Source: CALMZY01 sp052033915 (GTDB taxonomy: Bacteria; Verrucomicrobiota; Kiritimatiellia; CAIQIC01; JAGNIJ01). From it: 64,000 nucleotides of DNA. The notes below the pieces were generated by a model. It was not told the origin of the DNA, ran no database searches, and saw nothing but the letters and a program-made list of their open reading frames with translations. Where the stretch lies: positions 1 through 64,000 of the forward strand of contig JBPOJF010000015.1 in assembly GCA_052033915.1 (NCBI GenBank). The letters run 5' to 3'. The translations under genes and the position numbers were made by a program. Below are positions 49,512 to 57,672 of the stretch, piece by piece (within the stretch, counting starts at the first letter, position 1; each line of letters starts with the position of its first letter).

Positions 49512-50468
49512 ATGAAAGAAACGATTCTGGTTACGGGCGGGGCCGGGGCGATCGGCAGCCGGCTGGTGAAGGATCTGGTTCAGACTCATCGCGTGCTGGT
49601 CGTGGACGATTTGTCATCCGGCTGGTTCGACAATCTCCGCGAGTTGCCCGTGAAGTTTTGGAGGGGATCGGTCACCGATGAAGAGCTTCTGAACGAAGTG
49701 TTCGCGGAGAATCCGACGGTGGTGTTTCACCTGGCCGCCAACTTTGCCAATCAAAATTCCGTCGACTATCCCCAGAAGGACCTGCTGGTCAACGGGCTGG
49801 GGACGTTGAAAGTGCTCGAGTTCGCGCGAAAGGCGAAAGTGAAGCGGTTTGTGTACACCTCCTCTTCCTGCGTTTACGGCAACTTCAACGAGCCGATCCG
49901 CGAGGATATGGTGGGCGAGGCGTTGAACACGCCCTATGCCATCAGCAAGCTGAACGGCGAGCATTACGTCCGCTTCTTCCACGAGTATCACCACATGCCG
50001 ACGGCCGTTCTTCGCCTGTTCAACTCCTATGGTCCCGGCGAGTATCCGGGCAAGTACCGGAACGTCATCCCGAATTTCATTTATATGGCGATGAACGGTC
50101 AGAAGCTGAGCATCACGGGCACCGGGGAAGAGACGCGGGATTACACGTACGTCGACGATACGATCCAGGCGCTGAAGCTGTGCATGGTCCGGGACGAGGC
50201 CGTTGGACAGGTATTCAACACCGGGACGGGCATCGAAACGTCCATGAACCGTTTGATCGATTGCATGAGATCGGTTCTGCAGTCGGAGATTCCCGTCGAG
50301 TATCAGCCGCGCCGCGACTGGGACAGCATCACGCGACGCTGTTCGGACATCGGAAAGATCTCGCGCGTCCTGGGGTACAAGGCGACAGTCGAGTTGGAAA
50401 CGGGGCTGCGCCGGACCGTGGACTGGTTTCATCAGAACGACATCCGGAGATTCCGGATGTACAACTAG
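49512..50468 (+). CDS. NAD-dependent nucleotide-sugar epimerase/dehydratase (extended SDR)
   Basis: A 318-residue enzyme. GGAGAIGSRLV (about 9-19) binds NAD, TSSSCVYGNF (about 116-125) holds the catalytic Ser/Thr and YAISK (about 141-145) the catalytic Tyr and Lys. RLFNSYGPGEYPGKYRNV and GTGEETRDYTYVDD follow the UDP-glucose 4-epimerase/GDP-mannose dehydratase pattern. It should make a nucleotide sugar for this locus; the exact product is not clear. AGGAG precedes ATG 49512. It restarts an intact gene order after the decayed segment. Confidence 0.88.
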   Translation: MKETILVTGGAGAIGSRLVKDLVQTHRVLVVDDLSSGWFDNLRELPVKFWRGSVTDEELLNEVFAENPTVVFHLAANFANQNSVDYPQKDLLVNGLGTLKVLEFARKAKVKRFVYTSSSCVYGNFNEPIREDMVGEALNTPYAISKLNGEHYVRFFHEYHHMPTAVLRLFNSYGPGEYPGKYRNVIPNFIYMAMNGQKLSITGTGEETRDYTYVDDTIQALKLCMVRDEAVGQVFNTGTGIETSMNRLIDCMRSVLQSEIPVEYQPRRDWDSITRRCSDIGKISRVLGYKATVELETGLRRTVDWFHQNDIRRFRMYN

Positions 50469-50485
50469 TTCGGTTGAGCCCTCTC

Positions 50486-51493
50486 ATGCGTTCATTTCCC
50501 GGAAGAGGAATCTGTCAGCGGGTGTGCCGGTCGGCGGGGCGCACGGCCGCCCGCGTCGCGGCGCCGTTCCGGCATTTCGACATTTCGATCTTTCACGAGT
50601 TCATGCCGGCGCCGTCAGGCGGGGGGCATCAGTTCCTTCGGGCGCTCAAGCGGGAATGGGAAGGGCGCGGCCTCCGCGTGGAGATCAACTCGGTTTCGGG
50701 AAGCACACGGGCCTGCCTGCTGAACTCTTTCAACTTCGACGCGGATCGGTATCGCGCTCTCCGGCGCGCGGGATGCCGGGCCCTCCACCGCGTGGACGGT
50801 CCTCTCTCGGAATACCGCGGATTCGATGACGGCACGGACCGGAAGGTGTCGGAGTGGAATCGTGAATTTGCGCAGGGAACGGTGATGCAGTCGTTGTACA
50901 GCCTGCGGGCGCACGAGAAACTGGGCCTGCAGTTCCGCAATCCGGTGGTGATCCCCAATGCGGCGGACCCGGAGATTTTTTTCCCGGCGGAGCGTCCGGC
51001 CGGCCCGCGCGGCCGCAAGGTCCGCCTCATCTCGGTGAGCTGGTCGGACAATCCCAACAAGGGCGCGGATGTGTTTCAGTGGCTCGACCGGAATCTCGAC
51101 TTCGGCCGGGTGGAATGCACCTTTGTCGGGCGCTTGCCGGTGGAGTTGAAGAACATCCGGACACTCGCGCCGATGTCTTCTCGCGAGTTGGCAGATGTCC
51201 TGCGGGCGCACGATGTGTACCTGACCGCCAGCCGGAACGATCCCTGCTCCAATTCGCTGGTCGAGGCGTTGAGTTGCGGATTGCCCGCTCTCTTTCTGAA
51301 TAGCGGCGGGCATCCGGAACTTACGGGGGAGGCAGGGCTCGGCTACGACTCGGCGGAGCAGATTCCGGCCTTGCTGGATCAGGTGGTTTCAGACATCGAA
51401 CACTTCCGGAGCCGGATCCGGGTGCCGTGTATCGCGGATGTTGCGGAACGGTATCTGGCCGCCCTGGGCGTGACCGCGGAGATGCCGCAGTGA
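50486..51493 (+). CDS. GT4-like glycosyltransferase
   Basis: A 335-residue GT-B protein. FHEFMPAPSGGGHQFLRAL starts the acceptor domain, with HRVDGPL and VIPNAADPEIFFP (about 156-168) at the linker. The donor domain has ISVSWSDNPNKGADVFQWL and SRNDPCSNSLVEALSCGLPA (about 252-271). The start MRSFPG at 50486 is 18 bases after the epimerase stop; the longer frame would lie within the epimerase gene. The next gene starts at an overlapping GTGA. Confidence 0.85.
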   Translation: MRSFPGRGICQRVCRSAGRTAARVAAPFRHFDISIFHEFMPAPSGGGHQFLRALKREWEGRGLRVEINSVSGSTRACLLNSFNFDADRYRALRRAGCRALHRVDGPLSEYRGFDDGTDRKVSEWNREFAQGTVMQSLYSLRAHEKLGLQFRNPVVIPNAADPEIFFPAERPAGPRGRKVRLISVSWSDNPNKGADVFQWLDRNLDFGRVECTFVGRLPVELKNIRTLAPMSSRELADVLRAHDVYLTASRNDPCSNSLVEALSCGLPALFLNSGGHPELTGEAGLGYDSAEQIPALLDQVVSDIEHFRSRIRVPCIADVAERYLAALGVTAEMPQ

Positions 51494-52587
51494 ACGCGAA
51501 AGTGGCAGGCATCCTCTTACAGCGGGCCGCGTTTCGAGTGGCCGGCCCGGTCGCGCGGGGCTGGCGCGATTACTCGCGCTTGATCCTCGCCGGCGATCAG
51601 GGCGGATGGGTGCTCGACGAGGAAATTCTCGATCTGCGGATGACGTGCAGGAGCATGGGCCTGCGGACCGCCGCGGGCGGTTGGGCGCCGGTGGCCCGGC
51701 GGCAAGGTGTCTTCTTCGCCGACCAGTTCATGCTCTTGAATCCACCGGAGGACCGTGGGCACCGTATCTGTTTCGCCTATTTTCATGGGAAGCCCGGCAC
51801 TGGACCGGCGGAGTTCGACCGGGTGTTCGATCAGTTGCGTAAGACCCGGAATCGCTGGGCACGGATTCAGGTCAGCCATGCCGCGATGCGCGAAGTCGTT
51901 CTGTCGAGCGGCGTGTCCCCCGACACGGTGCGCGTGATCCCGATTGCCATTCGACTCGGGATGTTTTCGATGGCCGGGCCCGAGTCCCGCGCGGCGGTAC
52001 GGAAGAAACTGGGAATCCCCGAAGGCGCTTTTGTCGCGGGCTCTTTCCAAAAAGATGGCAACGGCTGGGGGGAGGGGCTGGAGCCGAAGCTGATCAAGGG
52101 CCCGGATGTGCTGTTGGACACCTTGCGTGTCCTGAAGAGCCAAGTCCCGGAATTGTTCGTTTTGCTGTGCGGGCCCGCGCGCGGTTACGTGAAGCGCGGC
52201 CTGGCGGCGGCGGGAATTCCGTTTCGCCATGTCTTCGCAAAACGCTACGGGGAAATTCCCCAGCTCTACCACGCGCTCGATGTATGCCTTGTCACATCGA
52301 GGCAGGAGGGAGGGCCGAAAGCCGTGCTCGAATCGATGGCCAGCGGCGTGCCTTTGGTAACCACCCGTGTGGGGCAGGCGATGGACCTCGTGCGCGATGG
52401 GGAAAACGGATTCATGGTCGATGTGGAAAACGTGGATGCGTTGGCGCATTCCGTTCAGCGGGTCCGCGGGCTTGACGCATCCGCGCGGCAGGCCTTGCTC
52501 AACGCCGGGCGGGCGACCGCCGAGGCCAATGCCTGGAATCGTCAGCGGGACCTGTGGAAGGATTTCTTCTCTGGAGTGGTTGAATGA
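51490..52587 (+). CDS. GT4-family glycosyltransferase
   Basis: A 365-residue GT-B enzyme. The N-terminal part has LDEEILDLRMTCRSMGL and ICFAYFHGKPGTG; the donor part has SFQKDGNGWGEGLEPKLIKG (about 183-202) and TSRQEGGPKAVLESMASGVP (about 275-294). The conserved KDGNGW block resembles a subgroup of surface-glycan GT4 proteins. GTG start at 51490 overlaps the previous stop, and ATGA at 52584 couples the next gene. Confidence 0.87.
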   Translation: MNAKVAGILLQRAAFRVAGPVARGWRDYSRLILAGDQGGWVLDEEILDLRMTCRSMGLRTAAGGWAPVARRQGVFFADQFMLLNPPEDRGHRICFAYFHGKPGTGPAEFDRVFDQLRKTRNRWARIQVSHAAMREVVLSSGVSPDTVRVIPIAIRLGMFSMAGPESRAAVRKKLGIPEGAFVAGSFQKDGNGWGEGLEPKLIKGPDVLLDTLRVLKSQVPELFVLLCGPARGYVKRGLAAAGIPFRHVFAKRYGEIPQLYHALDVCLVTSRQEGGPKAVLESMASGVPLVTTRVGQAMDLVRDGENGFMVDVENVDALAHSVQRVRGLDASARQALLNAGRATAEANAWNRQRDLWKDFFSGVVE

Positions 52588-53690
52588 GGAGCCTGACGCT
52601 GAAAGTCATCAAACGTCTTTCGGCGGAAGTCCGCGAGTTTCGCCGGTGGGAGGCCTTTCGCGATCCGCGCGACCTGCGCGTGTATTACGGAATGGACCGG
52701 CTTCCCGAGCGCAGCGGAGACGTGTCGGGCGGTTTTGTAAAATGCCTGGACCTGGCGGCGCGATTCCCGAATTCGGCGGCGAAAGCCAATCTCCTTTATC
52801 TCGTGAGCAGCGCCTTGCCTGCGCGCCGCGAGCTGCTGGCGCGCGCGGCGCGGCGGGCCGGCGGAAAGTTCGTACTGAACCAGAATGGCGTGGCGTATCC
52901 TGCATGGGCCGGCCCGTCATGGCGGGAGATGAACGGACCGAACGCGTACGTGCATGCGGCGGCCGATTATGTCGTGTACCAGAGCGAATTCTGCCGGCGG
53001 TGCGCGGAGCGGTTTCTGGGGCCGCGGAAAGGACCCGCTGAAATCCTTTACAACGCGGTGGATACCGAGCAGTTTTCGCCGCGTGAAGGCTTCGATCAGA
53101 GTGTCGCCGTGCCGGTGCTGCTGGCGGCGGGCAGCCACCACAACGCCTACCGCGTGAAGACCGCCATCGAGGCTCTGGCCATGGTACGGAAGCGCGGAAC
53201 GGAAGCGCGACTTGCCGTGGCGGGGAGGTTGGTCTGGGGAGCGGACGCCGAGGCAGAAGCGCGGCGCTGGGTGAGCGAAGCGGGTGTGGACAAAGCCGTG
53301 GAGTTCGTCGGGTCCTATTCGCAGGCGGCAGCTCCTGATTTGTTCAGGAAGGCGGATGTGCTGGTGCATCTGCAGGTGCAGGATACGTGTCCGCGTCTCG
53401 TAGTCGAGGCAATGGCCTGCGGCTTGCCGTTGGTCTATTCCGCGACGGGCGGCCTGCCCGAACTGGCTGGCGGAGAGACCGGGCATGGCATCCCGAGCGA
53501 GGAGGATTTCGAGAAGATGCGCCTTCCCGCGGCTGAGGAAGTCGCCGATTGCATCTGGCGCGTGCTGGCGAATCGCGAGGTTCTGGCTTCCCAAGCCCGG
53601 GCTCGCGCTGTCCGTCTGTTTTCGGTTGGCGCCTGGTTGGAGGCTCATCAACGCATCTTCGAATCGCTAGGCGGGGGGAGGAGCAGATGA
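52584..53690 (+). CDS. GT4-family glycosyltransferase
   Basis: A 368-residue GT-B enzyme. NGVAYPAWAGPSWREMN and YVVYQSEFCRRCAERF lie in the acceptor domain, followed by LYNAVDTEQFSP (about 155-166). The donor domain has VHLQVQDTCPRLVVEAMACG (about 256-275), where DTCPRLVVEA stands for the E-x7-E site, and YSATGGLPEL. Coupled by ATGA on both sides. Confidence 0.86.
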   Translation: MRSLTLKVIKRLSAEVREFRRWEAFRDPRDLRVYYGMDRLPERSGDVSGGFVKCLDLAARFPNSAAKANLLYLVSSALPARRELLARAARRAGGKFVLNQNGVAYPAWAGPSWREMNGPNAYVHAAADYVVYQSEFCRRCAERFLGPRKGPAEILYNAVDTEQFSPREGFDQSVAVPVLLAAGSHHNAYRVKTAIEALAMVRKRGTEARLAVAGRLVWGADAEAEARRWVSEAGVDKAVEFVGSYSQAAAPDLFRKADVLVHLQVQDTCPRLVVEAMACGLPLVYSATGGLPELAGGETGHGIPSEEDFEKMRLPAAEEVADCIWRVLANREVLASQARARAVRLFSVGAWLEAHQRIFESLGGGRSR

Positions 53691-54718
53691 ACGCGCCACG
53701 GGTGACGGTCTTGATGCCGGCATGGAATGCCGCTGGATATCTGGTGGAGGCCTTGGAAAGCGTCTGGCGCCAGGCCTTTTCCGATTTCGAGTTGCTGGCA
53801 GTGGATGATGGCTCGACGGACCGTACGCCGGAGATCCTGGCTGCCTGTCGCGATCCGCGCCTGCGCGTGTTGCGGAATGACACGCGCTGCAAGCTTGCGG
53901 GCGCGCTCAATCGGGGGCTGGACGAGGCCCGTGGCGAATTCATCGCGCGGATGGATGCGGACGATTTCATGCGACCGGACCGGCTGGTCCGGCAAACAGC
54001 CTTTCTGGATGCGCATCCGGAAATTGGCGTTTGCGGCGGCTGGGTGCGCACATTTGGAGGCGGTGCCCGCAAAACATTGAAATTCCCCGCTGACACGGAG
54101 CAGGCGAAGGCGTTCGCGCTTTTCTATACGCCGTTCGCCCATCCGACCACGATGTTCCGGAGGGAATGGTTTCTTCGGGAGGGACTTCGCTACGACGGCT
54201 CATACTATCCAACGGAAGATTACGAACTGTGGTCGCGCGCGATCTGGAAATTCACCTGCGCCAACCTGTCCCGCGTATTGGTCGATTACCGCGTTCACAG
54301 CAAAAGCATGACCGGAGGGGAATGGTCCGATATGGATGCGCAGACCGTCCGGGTGCAGCGCCGGATACTGGCGCGACTGGGTATCGAGCCGTCGGGGGAG
54401 GAGGCGTGGATTCATCGCGCCGCATCCGTGGGGCGCCTGGCGGCCACGCCTGAATCCTTCGCGCAGGCAGAAGCCTGGCTCCTGAAGCTGAACGCCGCAA
54501 ACCAGAAAAGCGGCGCTTTCGATGCCGTCGCGCTGGTCGACATGTTGAATTACGTCTGGTTCCGGATGGCGATGGGCTCGGTTCGAGAAATGGGTGGCGG
54601 CGCTTGGGCGTTGTATCGACAGAGTCCGCTGGCGATGTTCGGACCTCGCGCGCGGGGGCGTCAATGGGCGATGCGGGGGGCTGCGCTGAAGGCTGATTTC
54701 ACGGGACGGCGCAGATGA
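53687..54718 (+). CDS. GT2-family glycosyltransferase
   Basis: A 343-residue GT-A enzyme. VTVLMPAWNAAGYLVEALES, LAVDDGSTDRTPEIL (about 37-51), ARMDADDFMRPDRL (about 88-101, DxD) and TEDYELWSRAIW (about 177-188) are all present, as in the WcaA/LgtA-like group. The tail of about 120 residues is helical without a known domain. Start MNAPRV at 53687 overlaps the previous stop by four bases; the longer frame is shadow. The sugar is not predictable. Confidence 0.9.
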   Translation: MNAPRVTVLMPAWNAAGYLVEALESVWRQAFSDFELLAVDDGSTDRTPEILAACRDPRLRVLRNDTRCKLAGALNRGLDEARGEFIARMDADDFMRPDRLVRQTAFLDAHPEIGVCGGWVRTFGGGARKTLKFPADTEQAKAFALFYTPFAHPTTMFRREWFLREGLRYDGSYYPTEDYELWSRAIWKFTCANLSRVLVDYRVHSKSMTGGEWSDMDAQTVRVQRRILARLGIEPSGEEAWIHRAASVGRLAATPESFAQAEAWLLKLNAANQKSGAFDAVALVDMLNYVWFRMAMGSVREMGGGAWALYRQSPLAMFGPRARGRQWAMRGAALKADFTGRRR

Positions 54719-55938
54719 AGGTTTTACTGGTCAACGCGTATGCGAAGAGCGGCGGGGCTTCGGTCGCGGCGCGGCGTTTGTGTGCCGCATTGAATGGGGT
54801 GGGGGCGGAGGCCCGGCTTCTCGTTCAGAACGCGGAGGGCGCGGAGGCGGCCGGACTGCTTTCCACGCGCGATCGCTGGGCGCGCCGGCGGCCGTTTGTC
54901 GACGCGCTTCCGGTGCTGCCTTGGCGGAACCGTCGGACTCCGCATTGGGGCAACGCGTGGATCGGCAACGGCGCAACGAGAAGAGCCATTCGCGATTTCG
55001 CGCCGGACATCACGCACCTGCACTGGGTGAATCACGGCATGCTGTCGCTGCGCGACATCGCGAGGCTGCGGGGCCCCGTCGTGTGGACACTGCACGATTC
55101 GTGGGTGTTCACCGGCGGCTGTCATAGTCCGCAGGAGTGCCGGAAATTCGAGGTGTGCTGCGGCGCGTGCCCCGAACTGAATTCGGCGTACGAGCGCGAT
55201 CTGAGCCGCCGGAATTGGAATCGAAAACGCGCCGCGTGGAAGTCCGCCGATTTCACAGTGGTGACACCGAGCCGGTGGCTCGCCGGCGCGGCGCAAAGTT
55301 CGTCGCTCCTGGCGGACCGGCAAATCGTCACGATCCCCAACGCGGTGGACACGGCGGTCTTCCATCCGATGGATCGCGCGGCGGCGCGGCGTTCTTTGGA
55401 ACTTCCGGAAAAAGTTCCGCTGTTCCTGTTCGGCGCGCACGGGGCAGCGACGGATTGGAACAAGGGAATGGATCTCTGGCTCGCGGCTCTGCCTGCCGTG
55501 GCCGGGAAGATGCCCGACGCCGTCCCTGTGCTGGCGGGTGTTGCGGCCGGGACGTTTTCCGGGGCGGCGCGGCCCGTACACGAACTGGGTGTGCTTCCGC
55601 CGGAACGCATGGCAATGGCGATGGCGGCGGCGGATGTTGTGGTGATCCCTTCACGGATGGAGAACCTGCCGAACATGGTGGCCGAGAGCCTGGCGTGCGG
55701 AACGCCGGTCGCGGCGTTTGCGGTGGGTGGGATTCCTGAAATGATCCGACCGGGCGCAACCGGCTTCCTGGCGCGCCCGCTCGATCCCGCCGACCTGGCT
55801 CACGGCATCTGCGAACTGCTGGCGCGCGGGGGCGGGATGAGGGAGGCGTGTGCCGCGTTCGCCCGTGAAAGCTACGCGCCGGAAATCGTTGCCCGCCGCC
55901 ACATGGAGTTATATCGCTCGTTGATCCCATCGCGATGA
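54715..55938 (+). CDS. GT4-family glycosyltransferase, WcaC-like
   Basis: A 407-residue GT-B enzyme. ITHLHWVNHGMLSLRDIARL (about 101-120) and VWTLHDSWVFTGGCHSPQEC (about 124-143), with a Cys-rich CCGACPEL, are the signature of the WcaC/colanic-acid type GT4 group. The donor domain has VIPSRMENLPNMVAESLACG (about 305-324). Coupled by ATGA on both sides. The family transfers sugars such as fucose or hexoses in exopolysaccharide repeat units; the specificity here is unknown. Confidence 0.9.
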   Translation: MKVLLVNAYAKSGGASVAARRLCAALNGVGAEARLLVQNAEGAEAAGLLSTRDRWARRRPFVDALPVLPWRNRRTPHWGNAWIGNGATRRAIRDFAPDITHLHWVNHGMLSLRDIARLRGPVVWTLHDSWVFTGGCHSPQECRKFEVCCGACPELNSAYERDLSRRNWNRKRAAWKSADFTVVTPSRWLAGAAQSSSLLADRQIVTIPNAVDTAVFHPMDRAAARRSLELPEKVPLFLFGAHGAATDWNKGMDLWLAALPAVAGKMPDAVPVLAGVAAGTFSGAARPVHELGVLPPERMAMAMAAADVVVIPSRMENLPNMVAESLACGTPVAAFAVGGIPEMIRPGATGFLARPLDPADLAHGICELLARGGGMREACAAFARESYAPEIVARRHMELYRSLIPSR

Positions 55939-56690
55939 ATGCGCCGTCCATCAGCGTGGTCACCGCCTGCCGGAATTCAGAGAAGGACCTTCCGGCCGCC
56001 GCCGCGTCCGTGCTGGCCGCGTTGGGGCCGGGCGATGAATGGGTGGTGCAGGACGGCGCGTCCGCGGATGGGTCCACGGCGTATCTGCGCGGATTGGGCG
56101 ACGCGCGTGTGCGGCTAGAAAGCCGCGCCGATCGCGGAACCTATGACGCGATGAATCGCGCAACGGAGCGGGCTTCCGGGAACTTCTTTTTGTTCCTGGG
56201 CGCGGACGACCGTCTGCGAATCCGGTTGGACGAGGCGCGCGGGTTCCTGGGCGATTCGCGCACGGTGTACTACGGCGACGTGTGGCGCACGCTCACGGCG
56301 GATCGCTATGCGGGTGAGTTCGATGCCGCGAAACTGGCCCGCACGAACATTTGCCAGCAGGCGATCTTCTATCCGCGTGCGGCCTTCGAGAATCGGAAAT
56401 TCGACGTCCGTTATCCGTTCCAGGGCGACTGGGTGTTCAATATGGATTGCTTTTCCGATCCGTCGCTGAAGTTTGAATATTTGCCGCTGATCGTAGCCGA
56501 CTATGCGCAGACCGGCGCCAGTTCATCCCGAATGGATGAGGCGTTCCAGAAGGATTATCGGCGGCTTTTGAAAAAGTACTTTTCACTCCGCGAGCGGTGG
56601 CGGCCGTCGTTGCTGAGCGCGCTGTCGGATGTGTATCGCGCGTTGCCGGGCGTGCCGGCGCCCCGTCAAGCCCCCGCGAGGGCAAAATGA
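55935..56690 (+). CDS. GT2-family glycosyltransferase
   Basis: A 251-residue GT-A enzyme. SVVTACRNSEKDLPAAAAS, WVVQDGASADGS (about 36-47), SRADRGTYDAMNRAT and LGADDRLRI (about 93-101) give the core, and ICQQAIFYPRAAF with FQGDWVFNMD the acceptor side. It is the same subgroup as the enzyme at 39729 (WcaA/EpsE-like, with SEPDxGIYDAMNKG-type motif). Coupled by ATGA on both sides. Confidence 0.9.
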   Translation: MNAPSISVVTACRNSEKDLPAAAASVLAALGPGDEWVVQDGASADGSTAYLRGLGDARVRLESRADRGTYDAMNRATERASGNFFLFLGADDRLRIRLDEARGFLGDSRTVYYGDVWRTLTADRYAGEFDAAKLARTNICQQAIFYPRAAFENRKFDVRYPFQGDWVFNMDCFSDPSLKFEYLPLIVADYAQTGASSSRMDEAFQKDYRRLLKKYFSLRERWRPSLLSALSDVYRALPGVPAPRQAPARAK

Positions 56691-57670
56691 ATTTGTTGCT
56701 TGGCGTCAGTATTCCCGTTTACAAGCGCCCGGACCAGTTGCGGCGCTGCCTGGTCTCCGTCATCGAGGCCGCGCGGCCGCACGGCGTGCCCGTTTACATC
56801 CTGGACGATTCCGGCGATGACACGAACCTGGAGACCGTTGCGGCGGCGCAACAGGCGTACGCGGAGATCCGGCACATTCGCAACCCCTCGACGTTGGGGA
56901 TCGACCGCAACATCCTGAATTCGGTTGACGCGTGCGAATGCCGGTATGTCTGGCTGCTGGGGGAGGACGATCGCCTGACGCCCGGCGCGGTGGGATGCGT
57001 GCTCAAGGTTCTGGCGTCCGAGCCGGCGTTCGTGTTTGTGAACTACTCCACGGTGAACGAGAATGTGACGTGCGTGCTGCGGGAACAGGCGTTGCCGTTC
57101 GCCGCCGACGGCCGGCAGGATGCAGCCGGGTTTCTCGCGAGCCATGGCTGGGCCGCCGGGTTCATTGGCGGGTGCGTAGTGAATCGGGAACTCTGGCGGA
57201 AAGCCCCGCAGGATCCGTACATCGGAACCTACTTTGCCCATGTCGGCGTGATCTTTCATTCTCTCCACGGGCGCGAGGTGCAATGGGTGGCCGAGCCGCT
57301 TGTGCTCAACCGGTGCGGGACCACGGCGGCGTTCACATGGCATACGGCGACGTTCGAGGTTCTGGGAGGCTGGGCGCGGCTGATGGACGGCCTTCGTCCC
57401 GTGTATGGGAAAGAGGTTTGCGATCAGGCGGTTCAGTCCTTCGAGCGCGCGCACGGTCTGAACTCGCTGAAGTTTCTTCTGTATCTGCGCGCCGGCGGCG
57501 CCTATGACCGGCGTCATTTTGAAACCTATATCCGGCCAGCGAGGCGGGGAATGGTGTACACGGCCGCCGCCTGGCTGGTGGCGCGGGGCAACCGGAAGCT
57601 GATTCACACGGCACACCGGCTGGTTTCCCGGGTACGGCAGAAGCGCGGCCGGCGCATCGCCGGGTATTGA
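56687..57670 (+). CDS. GT2-family glycosyltransferase (abequosyltransferase-like)
   Basis: A 327-residue GT-A enzyme. LGVSIPVYKRPDQLRRCLVS, YILDDSGDDTNLETV, RNPSTLGIDRNILNSV (about 66-81) and WLLGEDDRLTPG (about 90-101) match the WbaV/abequosyltransferase-like GT2 pattern (LGxDRNI, GDDD-like). The C-terminal third is helical and basic. The ATG at 56687 overlaps the previous stop. The family transfers deoxysugars in O antigens, but the donor cannot be told here. Confidence 0.82.
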   Translation: MNLLLGVSIPVYKRPDQLRRCLVSVIEAARPHGVPVYILDDSGDDTNLETVAAAQQAYAEIRHIRNPSTLGIDRNILNSVDACECRYVWLLGEDDRLTPGAVGCVLKVLASEPAFVFVNYSTVNENVTCVLREQALPFAADGRQDAAGFLASHGWAAGFIGGCVVNRELWRKAPQDPYIGTYFAHVGVIFHSLHGREVQWVAEPLVLNRCGTTAAFTWHTATFEVLGGWARLMDGLRPVYGKEVCDQAVQSFERAHGLNSLKFLLYLRAGGAYDRRHFETYIRPARRGMVYTAAAWLVARGNRKLIHTAHRLVSRVRQKRGRRIAGY

Positions 57671-57672
57671 GC